From: Piper betle | Lineage: Eukaryota; Streptophyta; Magnoliopsida; Piperales; Piperaceae | NCBI GenBank assembly: GCA_033002965.1 | Contig: JAURVB010000822.1 | Span: 24,994 to 88,993 of the forward strand | Reading direction: 5' to 3' | Length of the DNA stretch: 64,000 nucleotides | Shown here: one piece after another, positions 25,297 through 39,582 of the stretch | Position numbering within the stretch: position 1 is the first letter of the stretch | Layout: each line of letters begins with the position of its first letter | Made by a program: the position numbers and the translations under genes | The notes under the pieces: generated by a model | Told to the model about the DNA's origin: nothing | What the model saw: only the letters and a program-made list of their open reading frames with translations | Database searches by the model: none

Positions 25297-26160
25297 ATAA
25301 CTATGGATGATGAGGAATGAAGGGAGCCTGCACTTCCCATGGGCCTTCCATCGCCTCCTCCCCCTCCACCGTTACATCACGGGACAACTCCTACAATAAT
25401 TCCACTGGTCACCCCACTTTGAGCTAGTAGAAGTACAAAGGGTAGTGGACCTAGAGGAAATGGCAGTGGATAGATAGGCAACCCAAGGTTTGACAATACT
25501 TCGATAGAGGCAGTATAGCCAGTTTTGTAATTCGAGAATGGTGAAGGATCAAATAGATCGACAAGGGTAGAAATCTTGGATTTTCGCAATACGAGTAGTT
25601 TGTGAAGAATGAAGGATGCTCATCCACAGGGAAGTTAGATGTAGAAGAAGCTTTCTTGTAGATTTCATCAATCGTTGGTGTATTAGGAAATATGGCATGT
25701 TCGATCGTACGAATTATTATAGGAGCATTCTAGGATGAGACTAGAATATAGTGGGATTTGGTCATGGCCTCCATTATTACAGGCATGCAGTTTCAAGATG
25801 TGACATGAGATGAATTCAAAGCTAAGTTTGATAGAAAATATTTTCCTCATAATATAAGGAAGAGGAAGGAAAGTGACTTTTAGACCCTTAGACAGGGACC
25901 CATGAGTGTGTTGCGGTATGAGGCCCAATTTAGAGCATTGGAAAGATTTGCACCGGATTTAGTACCAACGGAACGACAAAGAGTCGGGTACTTTTAAGAA
26001 GGTCTACACTATGAGATTCACTCAGTATTGATTGACATGAGATTTGCTACTTTTAGAGATACGATGTGAGCTGCAAGCGAAGTTGAGTAAATATTGGCTA
26101 CCCAACCCTGCCGAGACTATGATCAAAGACAACAGCAACCTCAATAATATCAATTGGATC
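25297..26160 (+). pseudogene. Broken gag of the old Ty3-like element
   Basis: Between about 25780 and 26150 the + strand encodes, with several stops, a retrotransposon gag signature: a KFDRKYFP-like start, then LRQGPMSVLRYEAQFRALERFAPDLV and ERQRVGYF, then GLHYEIHSVLIDMRFATF. This fits the Retrotrans_gag domain of Ty3/gypsy elements. It continues from the leader at 22423 once solo LTR 2 is removed. Protease, RT and integrase are missing; sequence after about 26160 is plain AT-rich DNA, so the element is truncated and has no 3' LTR here. Confidence 0.8.
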
Positions 26161-27895
26161 ACATAACACAACAGAGGCGTCATATTAATAATATATTGAA
26201 AAGCAAAACTAATACTAATAATTTTAAAATAATTTAAATAGATAATGTTTATTATGATTTGTGCAGTTTTAATTTAGGTGTGATAAGGTGGTTTTTTAAT
26301 AATTTTCAAGTTTATATATTAAAAAATACTAATTCATTTAAAACAATGTAAACACTCTTTTACTTTAAGAATAAATATTATTTGCTAGCCATGACCTTCG
26401 AGTGGACATATCTTCTAATATTTTTTTCCAATTTATAATAAAAACCTTTAAAAAAAGAAAAACCAACCAATTTGAGCTCTGATTTTAATTAAAAGTCAAA
26501 TCAATTTATAGCAATAAATTAAATAATTAGCTATTTTAAAATAATGTCAATATTTGTGTTTATATATAATAATAATACCCTTACAAAAATTATAAGTACA
26601 TATTATTAGTAATGTATTAACTCAAGACTTTTATAAGACTTCGAAGTTGCTTAGTAAAATACTATTTAAAAAGAATAAAAATAAAAATTTATTGGTATAA
26701 AATAATATAAGCAATCATGTTTTAGACCTGGACTTGTAAGTATATTATCAATATTATATTTAGAATAAGGCTTGTTTTAAAATTTTAAATTGCTTAGAAG
26801 AACAATGTTATATATTGTGTTCAGTTTAGTGGACTTATTTATTTATTATGTTAAAATAGTGGAGTCATAATTAAGCATAATAAACGGTACAAAACTTACA
26901 AATAAATACGACTTAACTAAATATTCCTAATATAAGACATATCAAATTTTTTTCTAATATACAATGCATCAAATAAAACTCCCTAATTAAAGTATAAAAA
27001 AAAATATTATAAGGGCTTTAAATTTTCTAGTCTATCCGATTAAATTTTTTTCTTTGGCTAGACAATAATATACATAAAAGTTTGTAACCGATACGACGAT
27101 AAAATTATTTTTTAATTGATTATATGACAACTTTTCCTTGCGAAAAAAACTATACACACCGGTAGAGAAACTACTTTGTTATTTAATTTCAAAATATAAT
27201 TATATAATTTAAACATTTTCCCTAATTGACAATATATATTCACACCATAAAGATGATAAAGAGACTCAACTATTTTGTTATAAAGATTTTATTATTGTTA
27301 AATATAGAAAATAAAAAATAACAGTTGATAACAATCATGTAGATAACGATGTCGTTGTTTTAGAAAAAAATCGCAAGTTCACAAATTAATATATAATTAT
27401 ACAATTATATAATATATGAATAAAAAATATGATGACAATGGCACAAATATGACGACTTTTATAACAACCCACGAATAATTCAAATAATCTTAATTAAACT
27501 GATCAGCTAATTACTTTGGTAATTAAGAGGAGTAGAACAACTAAATATCCCTAAACATTTAACAGATATAAGACCAAATTTTACAAATCCAAGGCATTGA
27601 AATCAACAAGTAGTAAAATTTCCAATCATTATTATGTAATAATTTCAAAATCGATTTACTTTTATTACAAGATATAGCACTTCATAAAATAAAATCTAAG
27701 TTATGTCCCATCTTGTTTCAAAAATTGGTAAATTCAAAGCATATATATATAAGAACATCAGTTTTGGGTTTTTTACAAAGCTAAATGCTAATGTTAATAA
27801 TTTGTTTAGAGATAAATGGCAAATGTAGTATTGTCTTGTGGAATTTGCGTCTCAAGCTATATCAAAGCACAGATAAAATGATTAACCTCAAAGGA
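26161..27895. other. AT-rich intergenic DNA
   Basis: No gene, RNA or clear transposon end recognised. Base composition is strongly AT-rich, and all open frames are short and of random composition. Confidence 0.5.
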
Positions 27896-27903
27896 AAGAA
27901 TAG

Positions 27904-28317
27904 TAGGGGTGTAAATAAGTCAAGCCTGCTCGCAAATATTTTAAGTTCGGCTCGATCCAACTTAAACTCGTGCTCATTAATTTTATGATCGAAAAAATAC
28001 TTGACTCGAAATTCGAGTTCGATGTATTCAAACTTGAAAAAATACTCAGACTCGTCAATACTATTGAGGTCACATTAAATTTATATAGTGTTGAAATTTT
28101 TTTGATCTTATATAAGCCGAGCATGAGCCAAATAAAAATATTTGTTCGACTCGAGCTCGGTTTGAAAACATACCGAGCCAAACATAAGCTAAACCAAACA
28201 CCATAAATTTTGGATAAACTTAACTCGACTCATAATATATTAAAATTCGTTAAATTTTTAAACATACTTACCAAAAAATCACGTCGAATTCAAAAATAAC
28301 TTTAGTTTGCACCCCTA
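27904..28317 (+). mobile_element. hAT-like MITE with 8-bp target duplication
   Basis: A 414-bp non-autonomous element. Left end TAGGGGTGTAAA and right end TTTGCACCCCTA are inverted repeats (11 of 12). Flanks are AAGAATAG (27896-27903) and AAGAGTAG (28318-28325), an 8-bp duplication with one mismatch, as expected for hAT transposition. Internal motifs rich in CTCG/GAGC (GGCTCGATCC, GACTCGAGCTCGG) are common in plant TAGGGGTG elements. It has no coding capacity. Confidence 0.85.
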
Positions 28318-28325
28318 AAGAGTAG

Positions 28326-28842
28326 TGCTACATGGATTTCAATTTTTATTTTATTGTTGTTATGTTAATATCATTTTAAATCTAGGGGTGTTGGAAACAA
28401 CATGAGATTTTCGTGACTCTGGGAAGTACAAGGAGCAATTTCCCAAGGAGATATAGTGGACCTTCCCAATCCTATCCGGCCCAGTTTTTGGTACTTTGGA
28501 GCTGCCAAGAAGTTACAAGCAGTGGTCAACTGGCCCCTGCACATGTAAACTAGGAAGAAATTTACTCATTTTTATTTTGTATTTTGCGTTTTCTAGTTTG
28601 ATTCGCACAAACATATTTACCTAGAGACTTTTTATTTGTTTAAAAAGCTACAAAATATATGATTCAAATTAAAATAGGCGCAATTTGCTGTAGATAAAGC
28701 CACCCAAAACCAATCGACAAAAGGTCAACTTAAACAATCTCATTTCGTCGAGGAAGAGATGGTTACTGTTTATCCATGTCGGAGCGAATGGATAGAGAAT
28801 CCGAGCTTAAATTTGGTCCAATCAGAAGCTGCCCAGTTCTTG
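28326..28842. other. Spacer between MITE and PPR pseudogene
   Basis: AT-rich; nothing recognisable. The right part is the 3' flank of the PPR relic. Confidence 0.45.
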
Positions 28843-29815
28843 TCATAAGACATGTTGGAATTGTTTGATGACATCTTGCAAAAGAGTTTTGATCTCCCCG
28901 TGAAAGAAATGGATCCCATTCTCGACAAGAAAATCATGGACAACACCATTCACCCCAAGCCAACTGCACCCGGGCTTCTTCTTAATCCTCAATCTTTCAT
29001 CCTGTTTCTCACCTCCAAGGCTTCTTGCCATCTATTCCTAGAAGCCAAGATGTTAAACAACAGTATATGGACACCATCATCCTCTGGTTGGCGCCGGATT
29101 ATCTCCCTCCCAGTTTTCACCGCCAAATCCAAATCCCCGTGCAGCAAGCAGGAGCTCATCAGAGACCTCAGCATGACCCCAATCAGGCTCCATTTCCATT
29201 CCCGACATAAGCTCCTCTGACTCCTGTAAACAACCTGCTCTACCCAGAATATCCACCATGCATCCGTTGTGTTCAATCCTAGGCTCCCACTTGTAAACTT
29301 CTCTCATCACACCTGTAAACACCCGGAGATCAACGCCGTCCAAGCGATCACGTCTCGTTGCGCCGGCATTCCCTCGAACACCTCGCAAGCAGACCCAACA
29401 TCCCCGCATCTCAAGTACCTGTAGACCATCGTCCTCCACGAGACAACATCTTTCACAAGCATTACCTCGAACACCGCCCGAGCAACGCGAGGCCAGCCGT
29501 TCCTGCAATACATGTCCACCAGCGCATTCCCCACGAACGTGTCGGAGTATACGCCGCGGCGGTAGAACGCCGCGTGCAGCGACGTGCCGGGGCCGATCTG
29601 GCCGGAGCGGCGCAGGCGGCGAGGGCGGCAGCGAAGGGGTCGAGGGCGAGGGCGGCGCGGGGGCGGGGGTAGTGGGCGAGGAGGGCGGTGACGGAGACGA
29701 GGTCGGGGGAGGAGATGTGGTGGAGGAAGACGAGGTGGGCGTGGTCGGAGCGGGCGAGTGCGGCGTAGGAGGAGAGGAGGCAGGCGAGGGGCTGGGTGAG
29801 GGCGCCGCCGCCAAC
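28843..29815 (-). pseudogene. PLS-class pentatricopeptide repeat (PPR) protein, broken
   Basis: Intact PLS-class PPR proteins are organellar RNA-binding or editing factors. Pieces are readable only by changing frame. N-terminal: CLLSSYAALARSDHAHLVFL. Middle: SLHAAFYRRGVYSDTFVGN, ALVDMYCRNGWPRVARAVFE, DVIAWTALISGCLQ. C-terminal: MREVYKWEPRIEHNGCMVD, MLRSLMSSCLLHGDLDLAV, and an E-type end (KKKPGCSWLGVNGVVHDF). Lesions: a shift near 29615; loss of roughly 100 residues near 29310, where ISGCLQ runs directly into VFTGVMREVY; one extra base at a G4 run after EPDW (near 29180); one missing base after NRMKD (near 29000); and no 5' end, since homology stops at about 29815, just before the second MITE. 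PPR genes of this class are normally intronless, so splicing does not explain the breaks. The N-terminal part is very GC-rich compared with its surroundings. Confidence 0.85.
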
Positions 29816-29879
29816 AAATATCTTAAAATTATCAATTTCAATTATAAAATATATTATTAACCACAAATTATATACCTAT

Positions 29880-30413
29880 TAGGCATAATTGAGCCGAACA
29901 TATTAAGGATATTTTTTAATTAGACGTGATATTTGGCAAATATATTTGAGCTTGTTCGAGTGTTTGACCAATTTTAGTGTATTATGGGTTAAGTCGAGCT
30001 ATCTAAAATTCACGATGTTTAAGTTTAACTCGTGTTTAACTTGTTATATTTTTTAGCTGAGCTTGAGCCAAACAAATGTTTGTGTTTAGCTTACAATCGA
30101 CTTATGTAGGTCTAAATTTTTTTTAATATTATATAAGTTCAATATGATTTCAATAGTATTAACAAGCTAAGTCAAACTAAGTATTTTTTCCCGTTTAAAC
30201 ACATCGAGTTCAAGTTTAGAGCTAAGACGAACCGAATACTCCTTAGTTCAAGTTTTGTCCATTATTCAACGAGCTATTTATTTCGAACCGAGTATTTTTT
30301 TCAAGCACAAAATTAACGATTACGAGTTCAAGTATAATCGAACCAATCATTTCAAGTAGAATCGAGCCAATCATAAAATATTTACGAACAGGTTTAGCTT
30401 ATTTATATCCCTA
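29880..30413 (-). mobile_element. Second hAT-like MITE, inverted relative to the first
   Basis: Read on the minus strand from 30413 it starts TAGGGATATAAATAAGC, closely matching the left end of the MITE at 27904 (TAGGGGTGTAAATAAGT), and homology continues along the element (AAAAAATACTYRRYTCG, AATACTATTGA, CACGTCKAATT). The other end reads CAATTATGCCTA, a worn TTTGCACCCCTA. It is longer (534 bp) and more diverged, and no target duplication is visible (ATACCTAT versus GTCATATT). Confidence 0.65.
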
Positions 30414-33875
<3,462 letters not shown>

Positions 33876-34361
33876 AATGAAAGGCTGAAAGCTACTAGGA
33901 AGACACTCCTTTACCTCCCTATAGTTGGTCTCTTTCGCTCTGAACTATCTCACCTGAGGATGGATGTAATCATGCTTCGATTTTTAGCGAAGTGACAGTT
34001 GAAAGGGTTCTCAGGGTTCTAAAGAGGATGACGTCCAATTAGTATCACTCTCTCGGTGGTGTTGTCATCTGTAAAGACTTGCGTGTTGTTAGCAATAGGC
34101 GCACACCTTCCGGTGGGCTAATTTTTTAATATTAGCAGCAAGAAATACAATCCCATCCAAGGAGGACACTCTTGTTTGTTGTAGACCTGCAGTTCAATAT
34201 TCTTGATTTTACCAATTGATGAAACTTTGGGAAGACAATGGTTCTTTCAGATTTTACACGCGAAAAAAACTGTTCTCGCATTGGTTGTGTTTGAGTCAAA
34301 CTATCTGCAGACATTGTGTGAATTGCTTCAACAAATCAAATCAGCATTCTGAAGAAAATTT
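33876..34361. other. Shared 3' region of convergent ROP and beta-galactosidase genes
   Basis: Both 3' UTRs must end or overlap within these 486 bp. No additional gene is visible. Confidence 0.6.
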
Positions 34362-37300
34362 CTAAACACACAAAGCTTGGACAGCTAGAGTCTTCTCCAC
34401 GGACTCTAGGCAATTGTTTGATGCAAAATTGCCAGCTTGAACTAGAACAGAACAGGATTTCTTCCCCAGGCAAGCCTAGTTGGCAGAAAAAAAAGGAGTT
34501 TGGTAATTTGAACCAATTGAGAAATATGGAACAAAATTTTTTGGGCATGCTATGTTTTACCTTCTCTACCACCTCTTTGGCATCTGGAGCTTCACAAGAG
34601 CCTTTAGTGAAGTTACCGCACAAACCTTCTGGATTGCCAAAGCTAGCAAACTGAATGGAATGGATGGTCTTGTGGTTGGGGCACTTCAAGTGAGCTTTGG
34701 GCTGAGGATCATCCACAATTGCATGAATGATGCTATTCCTCCTTTCCCAGTTCTTAACATGCGGGGGGTGGTTATCTGATAGGAAGCTGCAAATAATATC
34801 TCTATTTGCTGTTATCAATTTGATTTCTTCTGGGTTCCCTCCAGCCTCTTCCAACACCACCATAAGGTTGTCACTTGGCTTCAAGAAAGGTCTGGGAATG
34901 TGGTATCTGTATAGAAGAAGAAATTACCACACATATCATGATCTGTATGTCTATTGAAATTGTGCAACTATTTAGAAACTAAAATTTACTTACTCTGATT
35001 GAGTAGGCTTTCCGAGGGGACTAAGGTAAGATACCCAGTAACGTCCTATGCTACGGCCATTGATCCAGACCATACCTTTGTTCATGCTTTTCATGTCCAA
35101 TGCAACGGGGTCATCTCCTGGTGGTGCATCAAAATACCTCTGCCATTGCATTGGAATCTCTAAATTAAAACATACATTCAAGCCATGCCTTGGTATTTTG
35201 TGGGGAAGGGCATTGAATGTTATCATACCTTGTACCATGTAAGTGGCTTATTACCAGCAGCTTCAGTCCATGACACCCTGTGACTTCCTCCTTGAGTGAA
35301 CACATGAAGTTTTTCTCCTTCCAAACCAACCTGCAAATCCAAAATCAAACTTCAATTGTTTGATGGAAGTTGAAGGGGAATGCAAAATATGGTGATTACT
35401 ACCTTGTGACCCCATTCATTGTTTGAGAGATCCAATGTGCCAGTATTCAGACCTTGTATCCTTACATGGCGAATACCAGCAATTTTCTTTTCCAGGTATG
35501 CTCCACTGTTCTGTATTCATTCAAACCACTTTGTTCTTCATATGGATATATGTCATCTAAAACAATGAAATTGTGAAAGATACATATGTTTTATTGAGAT
35601 TGATATCAAGAAGAGTCTAGCTACCGGTAATCCAACTGTCATGCTAAGAAGAGAAATGTGGTTGACACCAGGCTTCAATTCTACTGCCTTACTGAACTTG
35701 AAGGTCTTATCAATGTTGTCACCTTTCTCGGACCCTATGAATGCCATACAAGTGTTTGTCAAGCCCTTCCCCGAGGTAAACATGATTGATAATTTACTTG
35801 AAGAAAATGCTTCTCATCTTCTTACCAACATACATATGGTTGACAAAGGCATGCATGGCATGGCCAAGTGAGAATATTTTAATAACCGGAAGAAGGCTTT
35901 TGCGTCTTGGCAAGTCATCCTCATCAAGGTGCAAGCTATATTTGTGGTGAATGAAAATGAGATTTCATCAAGATATTAGATTGATATATGATAACCAACA
36001 ACAGCAAACAAATGAGTTGAATCGACATATAAATACCTGGTAGTGTACCAGACATGGTCTGATGTGTCCTTGCTGGTGTTGTACTGTTCCAAGCAACCAG
36101 GATACTTCAAATCACAATCTTTCACTTTAGGGATTTGTTCTTGCCACATTGTCCAGTTGCGAACCTTGCTAAAGTCCTTCACGTCTACAAAAGTTCTTGC
36201 ACTGTGTTGAGAAACTACCTGTTTCAGAGAAATAAAAAGCATGGTTGTGATCTGCTGTACATTCTAAATTTCAAAAGCAAAGGCTTGATCTGATCAGTTC
36301 ATTGCTGATCCATAGATTTACATTAGAATGAACTTACTCTTTGTGTGTTGTATACGACAGTTTTGCAGTCTGGTAGGATGCTAATGGATTTGTGAGGTAG
36401 ATAATATTGCTCCCCATTGAAGGTAATGTATTTGTCTTTCCTGGTGTGGTTGTTAGCCAGGAATGCTGCACAGATTTGTGTCCCTGGTTTCTTATACACA
36501 CGAGCCTGAAACATATAGCCTTCATCAAGTAAACCTTCTAGCCTTTATACAGTTCAATTTCTTCTCATATATGACTTGGTGCCATATTCTTGTAACGGTG
36601 AAAATACATCTAGTTTTGTACCTCTATGTGTGTGCTGTATGTAATGGAAGATGGCTGTCCCCAGAGCAAAGCCTTCCTGCAAAGCCTAAGAGCAGAATGA
36701 AGGTCTTTCAGATGACCCCATTTGGGATCTTTGTTCAAACCTGGATGCACACAAAAACAAAGTTGACTCAAGCGCAAAAATCGAGTCTTTGTTTTTTTTT
36801 GTTACAAACCCAAGATGTGAAAATCTTGTTTATCCGCCAAATCTAACCGTATTCATCAAGAGGAGCTTCATCATAGTAGCGAGTAGTAGAAAAGGAGGAG
36901 GTTGTTCTTCCAAAGTTTGTTCCTCCATAGTACTGATTTTAGAGCAAAAACAAAGAGCAATAAACTTTATTACACTCAATAACTATGTTCTATCAATTAC
37001 TAATTGGAAAATGAAAAATATGAAACTGATCATGGTACCATGTAATAGTTAACAAGAGTGCCATTTCTGGAGAAGAAACGAGCCACTGCAAAAGCCAGAT
37101 CCTCTGCTGATCTTTGTGATGGTGGGTCACCAAACACTCTATACCTGCATAGACATCAAACCATTTTACAGAGTTAGCTTCACATCATCTGAAAGCAATT
37201 GCAGGTTTAGATGGTTAAACCAATCTTACTGTGCTGTCCAGTTCTCTGCCCAGAGAGAAGGTTTGTATGGCTTGTTTGGACCTGTGAAAGTATCACCACA

Positions 37301-38595
37301 GTTCCTTCCATTGCATGCATTGATCTGGTCAAGTATTACATATAAAAACATTGGTCTTTGCATTACTTTAACTATTATCAATTAGAAAAATTAGCATTGA
37401 TAAAGAAAACACTTACAACAGGATCAGGGGCATCCCACTGTTTGCACATGATCCATGGAACACCTGTGTTCAAGCTTGCGGCCATTTTCGCTGACCATTG
37501 AACATACCTATCTCCCTCTTCCTTAAAAGCAGCCCTGATGTTGTTGTATTCGTTTTCAATCTGCCCAACAAATCTTTTACAATTACTATCTACTATCATT
37601 GGCTATAACATTCACTTTGATGGGAAGAAGATCAATCAAATTACCTGTGATAAAACAATGGGGCCTCCCTGGGAAGCAAATAGTTTTTCCTCCTTCATCA
37701 TATCAACTATCATTTTTGTGAATTTTTCCATGTGGTACTGCACGTAAACATAGATCAGATAAAAATTCACAGTAACCCAACTATTTAATTTTGTGCTGAA
37801 GGAAATTTCTTGGGGTGTTCTAGCACCTTAAATGGCTCGTTATCTGTTCTGAATGTAATGTTGTTGACCTCCCTTAGCCAATATGGGAACCCTCTGAGCA
37901 CACAAAACAGTTCATTTTCAGATGAAATTGTAAGACAACATTAAGAAAAATGAATAAACAACTTCATATCATGTTTTTGAGAAAAAATGAAAACCTACCC
38001 ATGATTCCATTCGGCTTCAATGAAAGGACCAATCCTAAGGTTCACCCAGAGTCCGGCCTCTTCCACTGTTCTGATAAATTTCACCAGATCATAGTTCCCA
38101 TGGAAGTTAAACTGTAACAAGATTAAATACCATTAACACTGTCAGGTTTCATGTGTATATAAATTTATAATCAATCTGTAAAAGAACATGTATAGTACGG
38201 TATACCTGGCCCTGTACAGGTTCATGTACGTTCCAAAAGACATAGGTCTGGATGCAATTGATCCCACCATGCTTGGCCTTCTGGATTATCTCCGGCCACA
38301 TCTGATCATCATCCCATCAAATTTCCCAATCAGAATCATAAAAAAAAAACGGAGAGATTATGATCAATCACGAACAAATCAAGACCAAATTATGATCAAT
38401 TACTTCTGGGGGGCTACGAGGATAATGAATAGAACCAGAGAAGACAAGCTCCCTCCTCCCATTGATGATAAGTGACCTCCCATCATAGGTGACCCCTTTT
38501 GTCTTGTGGCCATGGCCGACGGCCTCGCCGGCTAACAATGCAACGCACAAGAGCTTGAGCAGGAGACACACATCATCAAATCTCCATTGCTGCAT
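34362..38595 (-). CDS. BGAL: Beta-galactosidase, GH35 with C-terminal SUEL lectin domain
   Basis: Nineteen exons (complement): 38404-38595, 38206-38301, 37999-38111, 37827-37893, 37645-37737, 37417-37560, 37230-37324, 37039-37144, 36848-36932, 36622-36740, 36338-36505, 36037-36218, 35826-35935, 35625-35734, 35403-35510, 35229-35330, 34994-35139, 34561-34906, 34362-34475. Phases join to 831 aa, normal for the family. Residues about 1-27 are a signal peptide, so the enzyme is secreted to the wall. The GH35 domain has the acid/base Glu in IENEY (E191) and the nucleophile Glu in LWAENW (E262). [10 protein letters not shown] marks the jelly-roll region, and a galactose-binding SUEL domain (about 745-831: [20 protein letters not shown] and CLGKKSCSV, ending ALCV) closes the protein. 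Plant members release beta-galactosyl residues from pectin galactan, arabinogalactan or xyloglucan. Closest remembered relatives are the rice BGal11/13 type. The gene looks intact. Confidence 0.95.
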
Positions 38596-39582
38596 GGCTA
38601 ATCGGCACCACAGCCTCCAAATAAAAAAAAACGTCGATATTGATCTCCTCCTTGTTTAACAAGTGTTATTGCATGTATGCACGCAAGGAAGGAGAGGAGG
38701 AAAGCAGGGGATCCAGTAACGGTGGTGCAAATTGGACGCAGGAAAAAGGGCGGGCACTATAACAGATCATGTGAGCAACATCAAGAGGCTCCTCATAAGA
38801 GGGAGTGGTTGAGAAATTGGGGAGAGATGGGGGTGTGGGGTGGAGGGGAGGGCCGAAATGGGAGATGGGTCTTTGATTGGCATGGATGGTGAGCAGATTT
38901 TTGGTTGGTTACGTAGGGGTGGCATTTGCTAATATTGTGCATGGTTCTTGTTGCTAGTACGTAGCATGACCAGCTTCTTATTATTGTGGAGAGGCAAAGC
39001 TGTATGTATAGACGTAGAGGGAATGCCAGTTTTTGCAGTTGTAAACGAGGGAATGACAACACTTCTTTCGGTTTTGTCGGTTGACCCGGTGGTGTATTCG
39101 TTTCTTTAATCCAATTACATGGATCAGATTTTAGAATGTCTTTCCTGTTTGCAGACTTATCTGTCTTCTCTTCTTTTTCTTCTAGGCTAGCTTGACATGC
39201 ATACAAGTTCAATCAGTGTCAAAAATTTGCACTGTTTAGCAAAGCAAAGGTAGATGATGTGAATGATATTAGCAATCTCAGCTCATAAAGTGGTGAGAAT
39301 AATGTTACTCTCCAAATTGACATGTTATAAAAGAAAACCAAGAGAACAAAAAATGAAACTCACATTACTTATGGTGGGTTATGGACAACAGACATCCTTT
39401 GTTCTGCTTCATAACCAAACATAGCAAGTACAGAAAAATGTTTGAAACTAATGAATTATATCACTTATTACATTAAGACATTCTTAATTTATGCACTATT
39501 AGCAATCACATCTCTCTACTACTTAGTCTATGATGATATATAACAATGAATGTTATGAAACATTAACAATTTTGCTTCAAAT
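38596..39582. promoter_or_regulatory. Beta-galactosidase promoter and ABCB 3' flank
   Basis: About 1 kb between the two minus-strand genes. It must contain the beta-galactosidase promoter and 5' UTR (near 38600-38900, purine-rich on the + strand) and the ABCB 3' UTR (near 39300-39582). No other gene is supported. Confidence 0.55.

Noticed and set aside
27904..30413. One large transposon carrying a captured PPR gene between outer inverted repeats
   Set aside because: The left MITE has its own right end and 8-bp target duplication at 28318-28325, so it is a complete separate element; the flanks of 30413 do not duplicate the left flank.
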